Source of the DNA: Papaver somniferum
Lineage: Eukaryota; Streptophyta; Magnoliopsida; Ranunculales; Papaveraceae
DNA: 64,000 nucleotides
NCBI RefSeq assembly: GCF_003573695.1
Contig: NW_020621936.1
Coordinates: forward strand, 1,178,001 to 1,242,000
Direction of reading: 5' to 3'
Below, piece after piece: positions 10,008 through 21,248 of this stretch; the first letter of the stretch is position 1; every line of letters starts with the position of its first letter. The position numbers were made by a program, and so were the translations under genes. The notes under the pieces were generated by a model. The model was not told the DNA's origin. It saw only the letters and a list, made by a program, of their open reading frames with translations, and did not search any database.

Positions 10008-11620
10008 TTACTCTTGGGAAGTAGAGGGTGGAACTAAAGTATGTTCACTAGGCATGGCTGCCTTATTGTCTATTGTTTTACCGCTCCTGAGGGTTTTTAT
10101 CGAGTTCACATGGTTTGATGATTCCTCACCAACTAAAGATATTTGATAGACCCCCCTAGGATTGGCTTGAGTTTGATTAGGAAACTTACCTTCTTCTCTC
10201 TCATTTAAATACTTAGCTATTTGGCCGACTTGAAGTTCTAATTTATCAAGAGTCTGGGAATTATCCGTATAGTTCTGCATGGTTTCTTGTTGAAAGCTAA
10301 GGTGGTTAGCTGATAACATATCATGGTTCTTTACTAACATAGTAAGAGCTTCTTCTAAGGTAGAGATCTTTTTCTCAGAAGTGTTCTGAAACTGGGTTTG
10401 ACCTGAAGGGTTCTGAGTATAACCAAAACCTGGGGGAGGCTGAGTATTACTAGGCTGACCTTGATTCTGGCCCTTGGACCAAGAAAAATTAGGATGGTTT
10501 CTCCAACCAGGGTTGTAGGTCTCTGAGTATGGGTCAAACTTCTGACGGTTCTCAATCCTAGCATTGTTATAGACAGCACGAGCTTGCTCTTCACTAACCT
10601 GACCTTCCCAAAATGAGTTATCGGGTTATTACAACTAGAGACTTGAGAGGCTCTATTAGGTTCAACAAGGACCTATTTAGACTGACCCATTTCCAAAGCT
10701 TCTAACCTTATAGACAAAGCAGCAAACTTAGCATCTGACGCAAAACTTGTATCTACCATTGGTTTCTATTAACCAAGATTCTTTTAGGGGGTTCAACACA
10801 AGACTCCCACTGTTGGGATTTTTCAGCGACAAGCTCCTAAGAAGGTAAAGCATCATCAGCATTTTTACTAGTGAACTCACCAGCGCACATAGACTCGACC
10901 ATGGCTTTGGTCGAATAGTCTAAACCCTCATAAATAATTTCTACAAGTTTCATCTTATCAAATCCATGGTGAGGACACTGGGATAGAGATCATTGAATCT
11001 CTCTAAAAACCTATAAAGAGACTCTCCCTCTTGTTGCACACTAGCACTAATTTTCTGCCTAACAGCTGCAGTTTTATGCTTAGGGTAGAATTTCATATAG
11101 AAAGCAGCAATAAGTTCCTGCCATGTTTCAATGGATTCAGATGGTAGGTTGTTCAGCCAGGTCTTGGCTTTATCTCTCAAGGAAAAGGGGAACATCTTAA
11201 GTTTCAAAACTTCATCAGTAAGGTCTTTTATTCTAACTGTCCCACAAATTTCCTCAATGTCCCTAATATGAAAATAAGGGTTCTCATCATCTTTTTCTAA
11301 GAATATAGGGATCATCTGAAGAATACTAGGTTTTATCTCGAAATTAGCTGTATTGGCTGGCAATTTAATGCACGAATCTCGGTTGGTCCTAGTTGGGAAC
11401 ATGTAATCTTTCAAAGTTGTCATCGCTGGCACAGCTGAAGTACTAGGGATACTTTCTTCACAGAGAGACAGATTCTCAAAACTGAAGTTCCAAAAACGGG
11501 GTTCTCAAAAGAAGAGTCTTCGAGCTCCCCGCCTTCACAAGAAGAACTACTAGGTTTATCACTAATCAAACGACCTAGAGCGTTTCTTTTCCAAGACCGC
11601 TCTCTAATAACCTCGGGCAT
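10008..11620 (-). pseudogene. gag: Athila-type gag, frameshifted
   Basis: Capsid-like retrotransposon gag. The frame opens with MPEVIRERSWKRN at 11620, shifts within about 11440-11500, then reads through NFEIKPSILQMI, the LRDKAKTWLNNLP signature and FYPKHKTAAVRQKI (open piece 11432-10950). It shifts again near 10985; the next frame reads sensibly through CPHHGF and GLDYSTKAMVESM. A third piece carries NPGWRNHPNFSWS, then an open stretch at 10340-10008 with LDKLELQVGQIAKYLNER and IKTLRSGKT, closed by TAA at 10010-10008. The downstream frame (9941-8529) is in phase with this last piece. At least two frameshifts and several stops make it non-functional. Confidence 0.8.
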
Positions 11621-12728
11621 ACACTAGAAAAACAAAAGAAAAATAAAAGACCTAAAAGGAAGGGAAGTTCTATGCAAACACAAATAAGGCTGACTTCACC
11701 ACAACAAACCTACTGATTTCTAGCAAAAAAAAAGCATGATGGCTCCACTTAGATTGTTTCTAGACCAGCTTCTAATCCTTCGAAAGGGAATTCGTTACAA
11801 TTTAAGAAAACCCCTCTGGAATCAATCCGAGTCAAAGTAAGTTGAATAGAGGCGAGGGAAGCTGCGTGGAGCTTTGATACCCAAGGCCTCACCGCATTAC
11901 AAGGCGACGCAATCACACATTCAACTCACAGAAACCATCATGAACTTCGAAGTATGCTTAAAAGAGTAACCAATATTTTTCGAACTACTTTCTTATTAAG
12001 CTCGTTACCCTATAGGTCTCGTTCTAATCAGTATTTTAAGCTTAGGTTCGCGTTTGGTATCATTTTCCTAAGGCGGGCAAGAAGAGAACGGTGATGAAAT
12101 CCAAACCCTTATCTTGTATGGCCAGTCCTTGCCCTTTACTAAGAAATTAAAGCAGCCGTATTCAGTTCCTCGACATATATTCACACGAAGGAAGACAGTA
12201 ACTCGCTGACAGGGGATTCGCGAGTGTTTCGACAAACTTACCTCCCGTTCCAGACGGGGGATGAACCTCTGAAGTCGACTCGGGCCACGACTCGTATGTC
12301 ATGTACGAACCCGAGGGGCCGAGGCGATATCGCAATCGCCGTCCTTCTCTGCAAACAGTTTAATATTAAATACTACCCTTCCGTAGGGTTTTAAAAAAAA
12401 GAATGTCCAAAGTCCAAAAAAAAAGTGCAAAAGAAAAAGAAAAGTCTAAAAAAAAAAATATCTAAAAAAAAAATGTCTCTCTTTTTTTTTTCTCTCCTTT
12501 TTTTTATTAAATAAAAAAAATCTTCTTCTTTCGCTCCTTTCGCTTTGCCTTTTACTCCAAGTCTTTAAGTATTCACCAAAAGCTTTGGCAAAATATTCTT
12601 TCGCTCCAATTCCAAATTCTGTAAGGAAAAGACAAAAACCCAAAAACGTAAAGAAGAAGAAATAAAATAAAAAAAATAAAAACCTAAAAAAGAAAAAAAA
12701 AATCTAAAAACTCTAGCATAAAGACAAG
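11621..12728 (-). other. ATH-2 untranslated leader
   Basis: Lies between the PBS and gag. 11640-12360 has no reading frame of note. 12390-12720 is low-complexity A/T-rich DNA, mainly A-runs on one strand and T-runs on the other. Confidence 0.6.
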
Positions 12729-12746
12729 TCCGCGTCGGCGACGCCA
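12729..12746 (-). other. Primer-binding site of ATH-2 (degenerate tRNA-Asp type)
   Basis: On the minus strand it reads TGGCGTCGCCGACGCGGA, four bases past the LTR. It matches 13 of 18 positions of the tRNA-Asp PBS used by Athila elements (TGGCGCCGTTGCCGGGGA). The mismatches suggest post-insertion decay. Confidence 0.65.
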
Positions 12747-12750
12747 AAAA

Positions 12751-14363
12751 TAGATGGTTATTTTCAATGATGTTGTAGTAAAAGGTTCGTTGAGACTTGT
12801 GAAGGAAGATTTTTTTAGACTTAAATTATAAATAAAAATAACAAACTCAATTAAAAAGTGTTGTAAAAATTATGGAGAGACCGGGGCAAGGATTCCACCA
12901 TTGGTCGATATTAGTGATTTAATAAAACAGTAATTATGCAACTCAACATTCAAATTGATTCTAATAGTATTGCCTAGACATGTAGATTTTCAAAAGAATA
13001 GATGTTAATCCAAGCATAGAATATCAAAACCCTAAACCAAGCATATTCTATCAAGAGAAAATACACCTAACTAATTAAAATCATAAAATCAAGTTTTAAT
13101 TCAAAGCAAAAATCATAATAGAGTTGTTGTAATTAATTAAAAATAGAAATGTATCACTTTTACCGAAACAACGGCTTCCTCCATAGCCCCAAGGATTGGG
13201 GTCTAGCTCCGCATGGTGAAAACACACTCAAAGGAATTTTTCATTTCTCAAAAAGGTGTTTACAATGAGAAAATGGATAAAACAGTGCCTTTGTAACAGT
13301 TATAATTATAACAGATACAACAATAAACTGTTACTGACGCTGTAGCTTCTACGACTGTCACTATGTGTCACAACCACTGTATCTATACGACCCACGACTA
13401 AGTATCGTTGTTCACTGTTGGAAAACGACTGTCCTGGTAAGTCTGTTCTTCGTTTTCTTCAGCTTTGCAGCAACAGAAATGGAGTTTCTACAACTTGATT
13501 TTTCGGCTCTGTGGTGCTATATTCCTCTCCCAAACTCTCCATTCCCCTTCTGATTCTCTAGACTCCTTTTTATAGCCAAAGCAACCCAAAATATCCCCGC
13601 AATCAATAAAAGATATTCTCCGTTTAAGATGCGGGATTTCTTTCCTGGTTTATTTCCGGCACACTGATGATTGTTGATGGCACACTCCATACTTCGGAAA
13701 ACTCGACTAGGATTGATAGAAACTCGTCCAGTAAAAGACTAACACACAGAAGACACGAGCCAGCACAAAGCCAAACCCGATATTCTTATGTCCCAGTTTC
13801 AATGAAAGTCCACGCAGCATCCCTAATTTGTCGAATCCAGTTGACCTACCATACCTGTTTATACTCAACAAGATAATATGGTTCCAATCCCGTGTCAAAC
13901 TCCGGTTAAATATCCTTCCAATCCTTACCAGAACACCCGAGAAAATTACCCTGCCGTGTTTTCTTCTCTACGATTATTTAGTCATTTGCAGCCGAACCAA
14001 AGACCCGAACCAAGCTTCTGTTGTAGCATGTGAAGCTTCTTCCCGCTATTTTTGGAATTTGAAGTTGGGAAGGAGATGTCCTCCCCCTAATTCAGTACGG
14101 GTATCCTTTTAGCACTTTCCTTGTGGGGTGAAAATAGTGAAGAAGGTGCCCCTTAGTAATCGAGTGCCCGTTAACCAACAGTGAGAGTCCGAATAACACT
14201 TGGCCTCCGGGCGCCTTTAACAACTTTTCGAGCCGATTTTTCCCAAAAAATGTTTATTGCCCAAAAACACCTACAAAGACATAAAATACCAAAATTAGTA
14301 CAAAATCGAGTGCCAACAATATATAGTATTGAGATCAAATTAGACACAACAATGTGTCTGTCA
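12751..14363 (-). repeat. 5' LTR of ATH-2
   Basis: 1613 bp, the partner of 5548-7156. The inner end reads TAGATGG on the + strand where the 3' LTR reads TGATGG, so the terminal dinucleotide is mutated. A TATAAAA box is at 13568-13574 (minus). Confidence 0.9.
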
Positions 14364-14368
14364 AGAGA

Positions 14369-14531
14369 CTACACATCTACACGTACTCTGAGAGACAGCC
14401 TTCTCAGTCAGAGATTTATGGCATGAGCTTTCACGCTTTAATGAGAGACATGAGCCTCAATACTCATCCGGTTGCCGAATCTGGAGTATAGTTTTATAAT
14501 TCTACCCTTTGTCGAAAATCCACCATCTACA
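14369..14531 (-). repeat. TAT-2 LTR, second segment with its 5' terminus
   Basis: In reverse complement it begins TGTAGATGGTGGATTTTCG (14531 leftwards), close to the TAT-1 3' LTR start TGTTGATGGTGGATTTTCG, and continues through a CTCTGACTGAG motif also seen at about 57541. The same sequence also exists in direct orientation at 5385-5500, so the region holds an internal duplication. The following bases CCAGC (14532-14536) are a candidate duplication, but the other copy would lie outside the window. Confidence 0.65.
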
Positions 14532-15891
14532 CCAGCATTTAATCATCTTTTCACCAACTAGTCTACAAATGACTTTGGTGCATGCTCACTCGAGCACCTG
14601 GACGTTACATGGTCGACCATCTTCCTATGAAGTCGGACCCTCTCTCACTCAGTGGTTGATTTTCAGAAAATCATCAATTGATCAACAATCGATCAAAATT
14701 AGGGTTTTGAACTGAATGTTATGGAAATCATAATTCTGAGCAAGCTCAAGTACTAAAAAATTTGTGTTGATCCAATAATCAACATTTTAATTAATTATAT
14801 AATATTCGGTCCAGCTGCCAATATTTTAAATTAATATTTTATTTGGTCATGCTACCAATAATCGTTCAAATGAGCAATAGTTTCTCAGACTATTAATATT
14901 GATTCAACTATCAATATTCAGTAATCCATCAAATAAGCAATATTTTCTCAGATGGGACTAGTAATATTATTCAATTACAACGTCTGATATTTCATTAACT
15001 GAGCAATATTTGCTCAGGCAATCAATATTCATCATGTTGATTCAATTATCAACATGCATTCGATAACTATACATATGTCCTAGCAGACATATTCAATCCA
15101 TGTATCATAGAGCATCCGTCAATCATGCTCGATTCAAAAAAACTTAGACTCATCGTCTAGTCAAGTCAACAACTGACTAGTTAAATACACATCTGCCTTG
15201 CAGACTCCACGTTCGTGAGACATCAATCACGTCACATGGGGGATATTAATTAGGGTTTTGTTCTGGCGGCCTACGGAACGTGTGTTCATCCACGATGAGA
15301 AATGTGAGTAAGTCGTGCAAGCATTTGAGAAAGTTAGCAAAGTAGTGGGTGGACAATCAACCAAGTCTCTGCATGACCTGGAACTGGTTTAATCACGATT
15401 TCCCACTCTTTCACTCAGCAACCGTCACACTTACTGGAGATCAATGTGTCTACATTCTGGAAATATATATAAGTCTCTGAATTCGCGATAAGAGAACAAG
15501 CTAATAATCTCAGAGATACGGGAATTACCACAAGAATTCTCATATGAATAATCACTCTCAATTGAGCAGAATTCAAACTTATGCGAACCCAGCAGTTCAC
15601 TTGCAGAAACCTACAATACATTCACAATCCTTGATCACCATTGATCTCACACAATTCTCAACTTCCCTTCTACAGATCAACCCTCTTCCCTCTTTGTGAC
15701 CGAATTGACTCTAGAACGGACATTGTCTTGGTTTAGGCCAAAGTCCTACAGATTGATCTCTCGAAGTCAAAGCACTCCCGTGCAGTGCATCTGTTTGAGG
15801 TTAAGAAGTTTGCTCGGTCGAGGAGTCCCCGTCCGCACGGTCGTCTCTTCACTTTCCTAAAAAGCCAGCAAATCGTTTTTTCCCATCAACA
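14532..15891 (+). repeat. 5' LTR of TAT-1, 3' portion
   Basis: Collinear with 59100-60490 (3' LTR). Both contain CACTCGAGCACCTGGACG, the GAGCAATATT repeats and the terminal block GTGCAGTGCATCTGTTTGAG. Ends CCATCAACA. A TATATATAAG box is at about 15464-15473 (TATAAATA at 60062 in the partner). The upstream part of the LTR is missing here, because TAT-2 is inserted at 14531/14532 and the rest is off-window. Confidence 0.8.
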
Positions 15892-15894
15892 TAT

Positions 15895-15910
15895 TGGCGA
15901 CCACAATGGG
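15895..15910 (+). other. Primer-binding site of TAT-1
   Basis: TGGCGACCACAATGGG, three bases after the LTR end. The TTGGCGACC start is usual for Tat/Ogre-type elements, whose primer is generally a tRNA-Arg; I cannot verify the tRNA match here. Confidence 0.55.
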
Positions 15911-15947
15911 TGATTAATCTCTCGGTTGCAATCCCAACTTTCACAAA

Positions 15948-17474
15948 ATGGTTTATCTTAGGTCAGGTTCAGTTACAAATACTAACCCAAAAAACGCTAG
16001 CACTAGCAACAATGGTGGTACTCCAGAAACTACTCCCGTTTCCAACAACGGTGCTGGTAATACCACACCCCCTCAAACCAACATCGGAAACAATCCTCTC
16101 TTTGACCGATCTTCTGAAGAAATCAGAGAAAATCCGCCTACCATAGTTGATCTCATGAAGGTGCACGAGACTCTCGCCAAAAATCATATCGACATGGATG
16201 CAACACAGAAAGAGTTGTGTACTTATCTCAAAACTCTCACAGACAAAATGTCAGAGAAAACTCAGGACGGGTCGGAGAAAGGAAAATCCAAAGAAACATC
16301 CCCGACTGCTGACCTTGAAATCTCTCCAATCCACGTGGTGGATGATTATGAAGTCTGCAAAGCTGCATATGACCCACCAGCGAAGGAGTCCGTAGGTTTC
16401 ATCACTCGTGAAGACTTAGAGCGCCTTTTGGAGAACCGTGGAAAAGATAAGACGCCCTTCGTCCATCGTCACCAACATCCATACCCTGGTGCTACACAGA
16501 TAATTCCTCTTCCAAAAGGTTACACTTCTACAACATTCACACTTTATGATGGAACAAGCAATGCTCGAGAACATGCTTCTCGGTTATTGGAATCATTAGG
16601 CGAGCATGAGTACAACCATGTTGTCCGTCTAAAGGAATTATCAAAATATCTGACAGGCAGAGCATACACCTGGTACAATAACATCGCATCAGGAAGCATC
16701 ACCAGTTGGGGAGAAATGGTTAATGCTTTCTATCGGAAATACTTCTTCGTCTCGGAGTAGGTCACTCTCTCGTATTTAAGACGAATATTTCAGAAGAACA
16801 ATGAACACATCAACGATTACGTGAAGTGGTTCAGAGTTCAGGCTTTGGATTGTCATGATATGAATGTCACAAAGTAACAACTTGTGTACTTGTGCATCAA
16901 TGGAATGATCTCTGTCTATAGAGACTTACTGGAAAATCTTCAATTCCAGACCTTTTCAGAACTTCATGAAGCAGAAAAATGATCAGCAACTACCGCGCCT
17001 GCTTTACAGGAAAGATCAAAACCTATACTGAGAGCTTCTTGATACTCAACATCTCTTCAACCGACAATACAACCCCAACCTTCCATGAACTTTGTTTCTC
17101 AAGGAAGTAAAAGGAAATCCACCTCTCAAGCGGCGTAAGAGCTCAAACATGCGACATCCAAGGCTCCTCCGAAGGCGCAAAGAAAAGATAACCACTCCTG
17201 AAATGCACAAACCTCAACCCGACATTAAAAAACGGGGAAATGATCAGGAAGACTCACCTCTTCTCATTGAAGAAGTGGTCGAGTTACTAGAAGTATGGGT
17301 TCAAGATAGTGCAATGAAATTGTCGTTCATCAGGAGAGGGCCAACTGAATAAGAAATGGAGAATCACATGTACTATCACCTTCATAGGTTCATCAATCAT
17401 CCAAAAAGCGATTACAATATTTTGAATCATATCTTCAAAGAGAAGGTTAATCCAGGAGAACTTCGACTTGGGAC
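15948..17474 (+). pseudogene. gag: Tat-like gag, multiple stops, interrupted by SIR-1
   Basis: The first open piece (15948-16760, 270 codons, ATG start) has a low-complexity Thr/Asn-rich N-terminus, a charged linker, and from residue ~198 the gag capsid motif LYDGTSNAREHASRLLE, then LKELSKYLTGRAYTWY and MVNAFYRKYF. A TAG ends it, but the same frame continues with recognisable gag sequence (EHINDYVKWFRVQALDC, LCINGMISVYRDLLENL) past further stops to about 17030. A later piece (17092-17474, one TAA at 17350-17352) has EEVVELLEVWVQDS and FINHPKSDYN, the C-terminal Tat gag region. The frame is cut at 17479 by SIR-1 and resumes past 49520. Confidence 0.8.
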
Positions 17475-17479
17475 TGAAG

Positions 17480-19961
17480 AGTTAGAGCATTGCTCAGTCG
17501 AACTCGCAAGCATTTCTATCTCAAGCTTGTTGTCAAGTTTAGTTGCCAAAACTATAAGTCTTGATTTCTAGTCTACTTATAGCTAAGTCTCGGATTAGGA
17601 TATAAAGTATAGTTGAGCATTAGACTTCATGGCGTTCATCGATTGAAGACGAAGAACTACTAAGGGGAGCTTGTGGAACTTCATCAACAAAAGGTATGTG
17701 GAGACTTGAACTCATCTATCACTCAAAAGTCTATCTACTCTATCTCCTATTTGATACAAAAGTCGTATAGCTATATAGACTTCAATTATACACATTTGAT
17801 ATTTCGAGCTGAGTATAACTCGCTTACATGTTTCTCGAAATATGTGTTGGTAAGCTTTCGCTTTAACCAAGTTCATCTCATACTCTTGACGAAAGTCAAA
17901 AGATGATCATGTGAAAATCACCTGGTAACATCTTACATGATTTGCGTGATACAGTCATTTGATGTAGACTAGGAATGTTTCGTATTGATTATTTCAATAA
18001 CTTGAAAATCTCTTTGATGCTAATAGTTAGTGAAAACAACTATTGCCATCCTCTAAGAAAGTTTCAATGATTGAAATAAATTTTAGAACAAATGGATTTA
18101 AGCATAGTATGCGTACTTGCATATATGTAATCCATGTACGGGAACTATGGTATGCATTTCCGTATGCGTACTTGTCGGTTTTGAGAAAGTCCGGGAACCT
18201 GATATGCAAACCGGTACGCGTACTGGCGTAAGGTTCAGGTCCGGGAATTTCTGCTGAGTTTGGATGGTATGCGTACCAGTTCGCGTACTGGCGAAACCCA
18301 AACTTGGTCCGGCTACTTAGGTACACATACCCGTACGCATACCTAAGTGGATGATGTTCTAAAATCGGTTTGTTCATGAACTAATACATTTATATAATAA
18401 GGAAGGCAATCTTTTGTAAATTGTGGCTATAATGTTCATCACTTGATTCGAGTGAATCAAAATCGACTCTGCTTCCATTGTGTCTTGTATACTTCCATGA
18501 GAATATAAACAATTGAACAACTCTGGATCTAGTTTCATTTGAGTCATTTGAACTAGTTATGGTTAAGATGAACAAGGTTGATATAAAAGTGTTCATATGG
18601 CTAACTTCGGTTAACTATTGTTGAGCCAACAAGGTATACACGTTTAGGTACAGTTACTCATATCTAAATGAAGGTACATTTCATTTGTGTGTAACAAGCT
18701 AAGTTCGATCTAACGGTTGAAAGATATTATCTTGAGTCTAATTAGGTTTTCATCTAACAGTGAATATTGAATGCTTTGTTACCAAGGTAACATTGATTGC
18801 AAACCCTAATTTGAAGACTATAAAAAAGAGAACTCTAGCAACTGGGAAACCTAATCCCCACACCTCCTCTGTGATACTAGTTACGACTATAGTCGATTTT
18901 CCTTTAACCTTAGTTTTTCCATGAAACCTTGTAGGTTAACGACTTAAAGACTTCATTGGGATTGTGAAGCCAGACCCAACTATTTTCTTTGTAGTTGCAT
19001 GATCTGATCTTGTTGTTTCTATCGTGATTGAGTACTATCTTCTTTAAGATTGGATCGATATTTAATCTCCGATAGACAAGATAAAAAGTAGTCACAAACA
19101 TCTTCGTCTCATCGTTTGTGATTCTACAATATCTTATTTCGCTACCATACGATTAAGATTATTGTGAGGTGATTTATACTTCTAGGTTTTTCTTCAGGAA
19201 TATAAGTTTGTATAACAATTGGTTCTTGTTCACCTTGATTTATCAAAAGACGGAACAAAACTCATAGGTTTATCTGTGAGAGACAGATTTATCTATACAA
19301 TAGACTTTTTAGTGTGAGACAGATTTGTTTATCAAGTCTCCGACTTTGGGTCGTAGCAACTCTTAGTTGTGGGTGAGATCAACTAAGGGAAACAAGTGCG
19401 TAGAGTCATGTTGGGATTCAGAGACGTAAGGAGCGCAACTGTAACTTAATCAGTGTGAGATTTATTAGAGCTCAACTACATTCCATCCCGAAGTTAACTT
19501 GGAGTAGGCTAGTGTCTGTAGCGGCTTAATACAGTGTGGTGTTCAAATCTGGACTAGGTTCCGGGGTTTTTTTTCATTCGCGGTTTCCTCGTTAACAAAA
19601 TTTCTGGTGTCTATGTTATTTCTTTTCCGCATTATATTTTGTTATTATATAATAGAAATATCACAGGTCGTGCATAGTTCAATCAATTCGAGAATCTAAC
19701 CTTTGGTTGTTGATTATATTGATTGACACTTGGACATTGGTCTTTGGTACCGTTCAAGTTGTTTCACATAATAATCAAGCTCATGGATTTCTATCTGTTT
19801 GATTTGTTGATTACATTGTGAAACAAAGGTACAACTCTTAGATATATTTCCATTGATTGAGTCTGACTGTCTAGTTGATTCTCTTGGAATTATATTAGAG
19901 TTTGTCCATACAAATTGCTAAGCGAAATATTGGGTGTGGTTGTTAGACCCCCGATTTTTCA
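17480..19961 (+). repeat. 5' LTR of SIR-1
   Basis: 2482 bp, AGTTAGAGCA (mutated TG) to CCGATTTTTCA. Pairs with 47040-49515. A TATAAAAAAG box is at 18819-18828. The U5 portion (GTAGCGGCTTAAT near 19519, then GGTTTCCTCGTTAACAAAAT near 19582) is shared with SIR-2, while the U3 regions are unrelated. Confidence 0.9.
18105..18345. repeat. Array of GTACGCATAC-type motifs in the SIR-1 LTR U3
   Basis: Variants of (G)TATGCGTAC / GTACGCGTAC recur at about 18108, 18150-18172, 18202-18227, 18267-18292 and 18321-18344, on both strands and often as paired inverted copies, spaced ~45-65 bp. The same array is at about 47668-47905 in the other LTR. It lies about 625-865 bp into the LTR and ends roughly 470 bp upstream of the TATA box. 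Confidence 0.7.
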
Positions 19962-19963
19962 AT

Positions 19964-19969
19964 TGGTAT
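19964..19969 (+). other. PBS of SIR-1, split by COP-1
   Basis: TGGTAT at 19964-19969 is continued by CAGAGC at 26111-26116. COP-1 inserted inside the 12-nt tRNA-iMet PBS and duplicated GGTAT (19965-19969, 26106-26110). Confidence 0.9.
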
Positions 19970-20567
19970 TGATACAGGAGTATCCTACCAGAAGTTGAGC
20001 CGTATTAAGGCTAGAAGAGTGACATGAAGATTATCTTCACAGAGCCGTATCAATGGCTAGAAAGTTGGAAGTGCAGGTCATATGCACATAACTTAGGTGG
20101 TGTGAATATTATATTCACACAAGCAAATAACAGAAGCTGAGGGACAGCTAAGGCTGCCAGATGAGGCTAATCATTAGCCTAGATTTAATTAATCCATATT
20201 ACGGCTAGAGAGTATCTAGAAGGTACTAGAAGAGGTGGAAGTTTGATAACTGAGCCTAGAAGTTTGAGGTTTCCTACTTTAGATAGGATTCCTAGTTTAG
20301 AGCTTTATTTTCTTTTTCAGCAAGTTTACACTCCTATAAAAAGAGGAGATTTGTAGGCTAGAAAGTCAGAGAAAAATGAGAGAGAGTGCAGCAATAGTAT
20401 TGGTTTGTAATAGAGTTTTTCTTTCAAGCAATAGAAGAAGAAGAAGAAGTTAGAAGAATTCAATCGTATTCTTTTCTTTGTGTTCTCTATTATCTTTTCT
20501 TTTGTGTTCTTCCTAACTTCCTATTAAACAACACTGACTCTAGGTACCCTTGATCGATTACGTATCA
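19970..20567 (+). repeat. 5' LTR of COP-1
   Basis: 598 bp, TGATACAGGAG to GATTACGTATCA. TATAAAAAG box at 20335-20343, followed by the usual short leader, with GAA microsatellite (AAGAAGAAGAAG) near 20445. Confidence 0.9.
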
Positions 20568-20569
20568 AG

Positions 20570-20582
20570 TGGTATCAGAGCC
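20570..20582 (+). other. Primer-binding site of COP-1
   Basis: TGGTATCAGAGCC, two bases after the LTR; complementary to the 3' end of initiator tRNA-Met, the usual copia primer. Confidence 0.88.
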
Positions 20583-20686
20583 ACGTTCTGACTTCTAGGG
20601 TTAGATGTGGTGCATGGACTCAACACGAATTCAATGTGCGCGATCAGGGGAAGACAAAGAAACTTAGGGGAAGTATTAGAACCAAG

Positions 20687-21248
20687 ATGGGAAGTTAAGA
20701 AGACGAGAGGAAACTAACAGATGAGGACAAATTTTCTAAATTTGAACTTAAGATACAAGATATAATAGATACCTTAGTTGCGTTCATGAAAGCAAGTGTT
20801 TTCCAACAAAAGTCTAAGAGTAGAAAAGAAAGTACAAAGAAGAAAAAAAAAGAATTAAAAGAAGATGATGATTTCGTTTGTGAAGAGCTGAACTATGTTG
20901 AAGAGCAGAAACACGATGACTTTGCAAGTACAGACGAAGTCATTGTTGATCGGGACTTACCACCAGTCTTTAACTGCGGTCCAGAAATTGAAGATGAAGA
21001 CAACTATCCGGAAGTTGAAGACGGAGTTGTTCTTACATATGATGCTATTGATACCCTTATCAGGGAAGAGAAGGAAGTCGTAAATTATTATAAAGAAGAG
21101 GTTAGTATTGAAGAAATCTGTAGAGAACTTTGCGATAGTTTTTCAGACGCTGAAGAGGAAGTACTGTTTACAAAAGGTCCTGTTGATACGCTTATCAGCA
21201 AAGAAACAAGCATTGTTAGTATTTCTGCAAACCAGACTCACACGTCTT
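20687..21248 (+). pseudogene. Lys/Glu-rich acidic frame of COP-1, unknown function, interrupted by TAT-3
   Basis: A frame beginning at the ATG at 20687 meets TAA at 20696-20698, then is open (inner ATG at 20786). The inner part begins with a basic KKKKKELK stretch and continues as a highly acidic chain with a duplicated DTLI(R/S)(E/K)E module (about residues 87-94 and 132-139 of the inner piece). TAT-3 cuts it at 21248. It sits where gag is expected, but no gag motif is recognisable. What follows TAT-3 (23509 on) is a plausible continuation of the same coding region. Confidence 0.5.

Larger units (their letters stand above)
5548..14363 (-). mobile_element. ATH-2: Athila-type LTR retrotransposon with gag and protease, no RT or integrase
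   Basis: An 8816-bp minus-strand element flanked by the 5-bp duplication AGAGA (5543-5547 and 14364-14368). In its own direction it has a 5' LTR (12751-14363), a degenerate tRNA-Asp-type PBS (12729-12746), a leader, a gag with frameshifts (11620-10008), a protease plus C-terminal domain (9941-8529), a conserved hairpin/purine tract (8403-8364), a PPT (7157-7175) and a 3' LTR (5548-7156). The gag contains the Athila-like pattern LRDKAKTWL..LP and the downstream NPGWRNHPNFSW-type block. The reverse transcriptase-RNase H-integrase region that should follow the protease is absent. The LTRs differ at several percent of positions by eye, so it is not recent. It inserted into the TAT-2 LTR. Confidence 0.9.
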
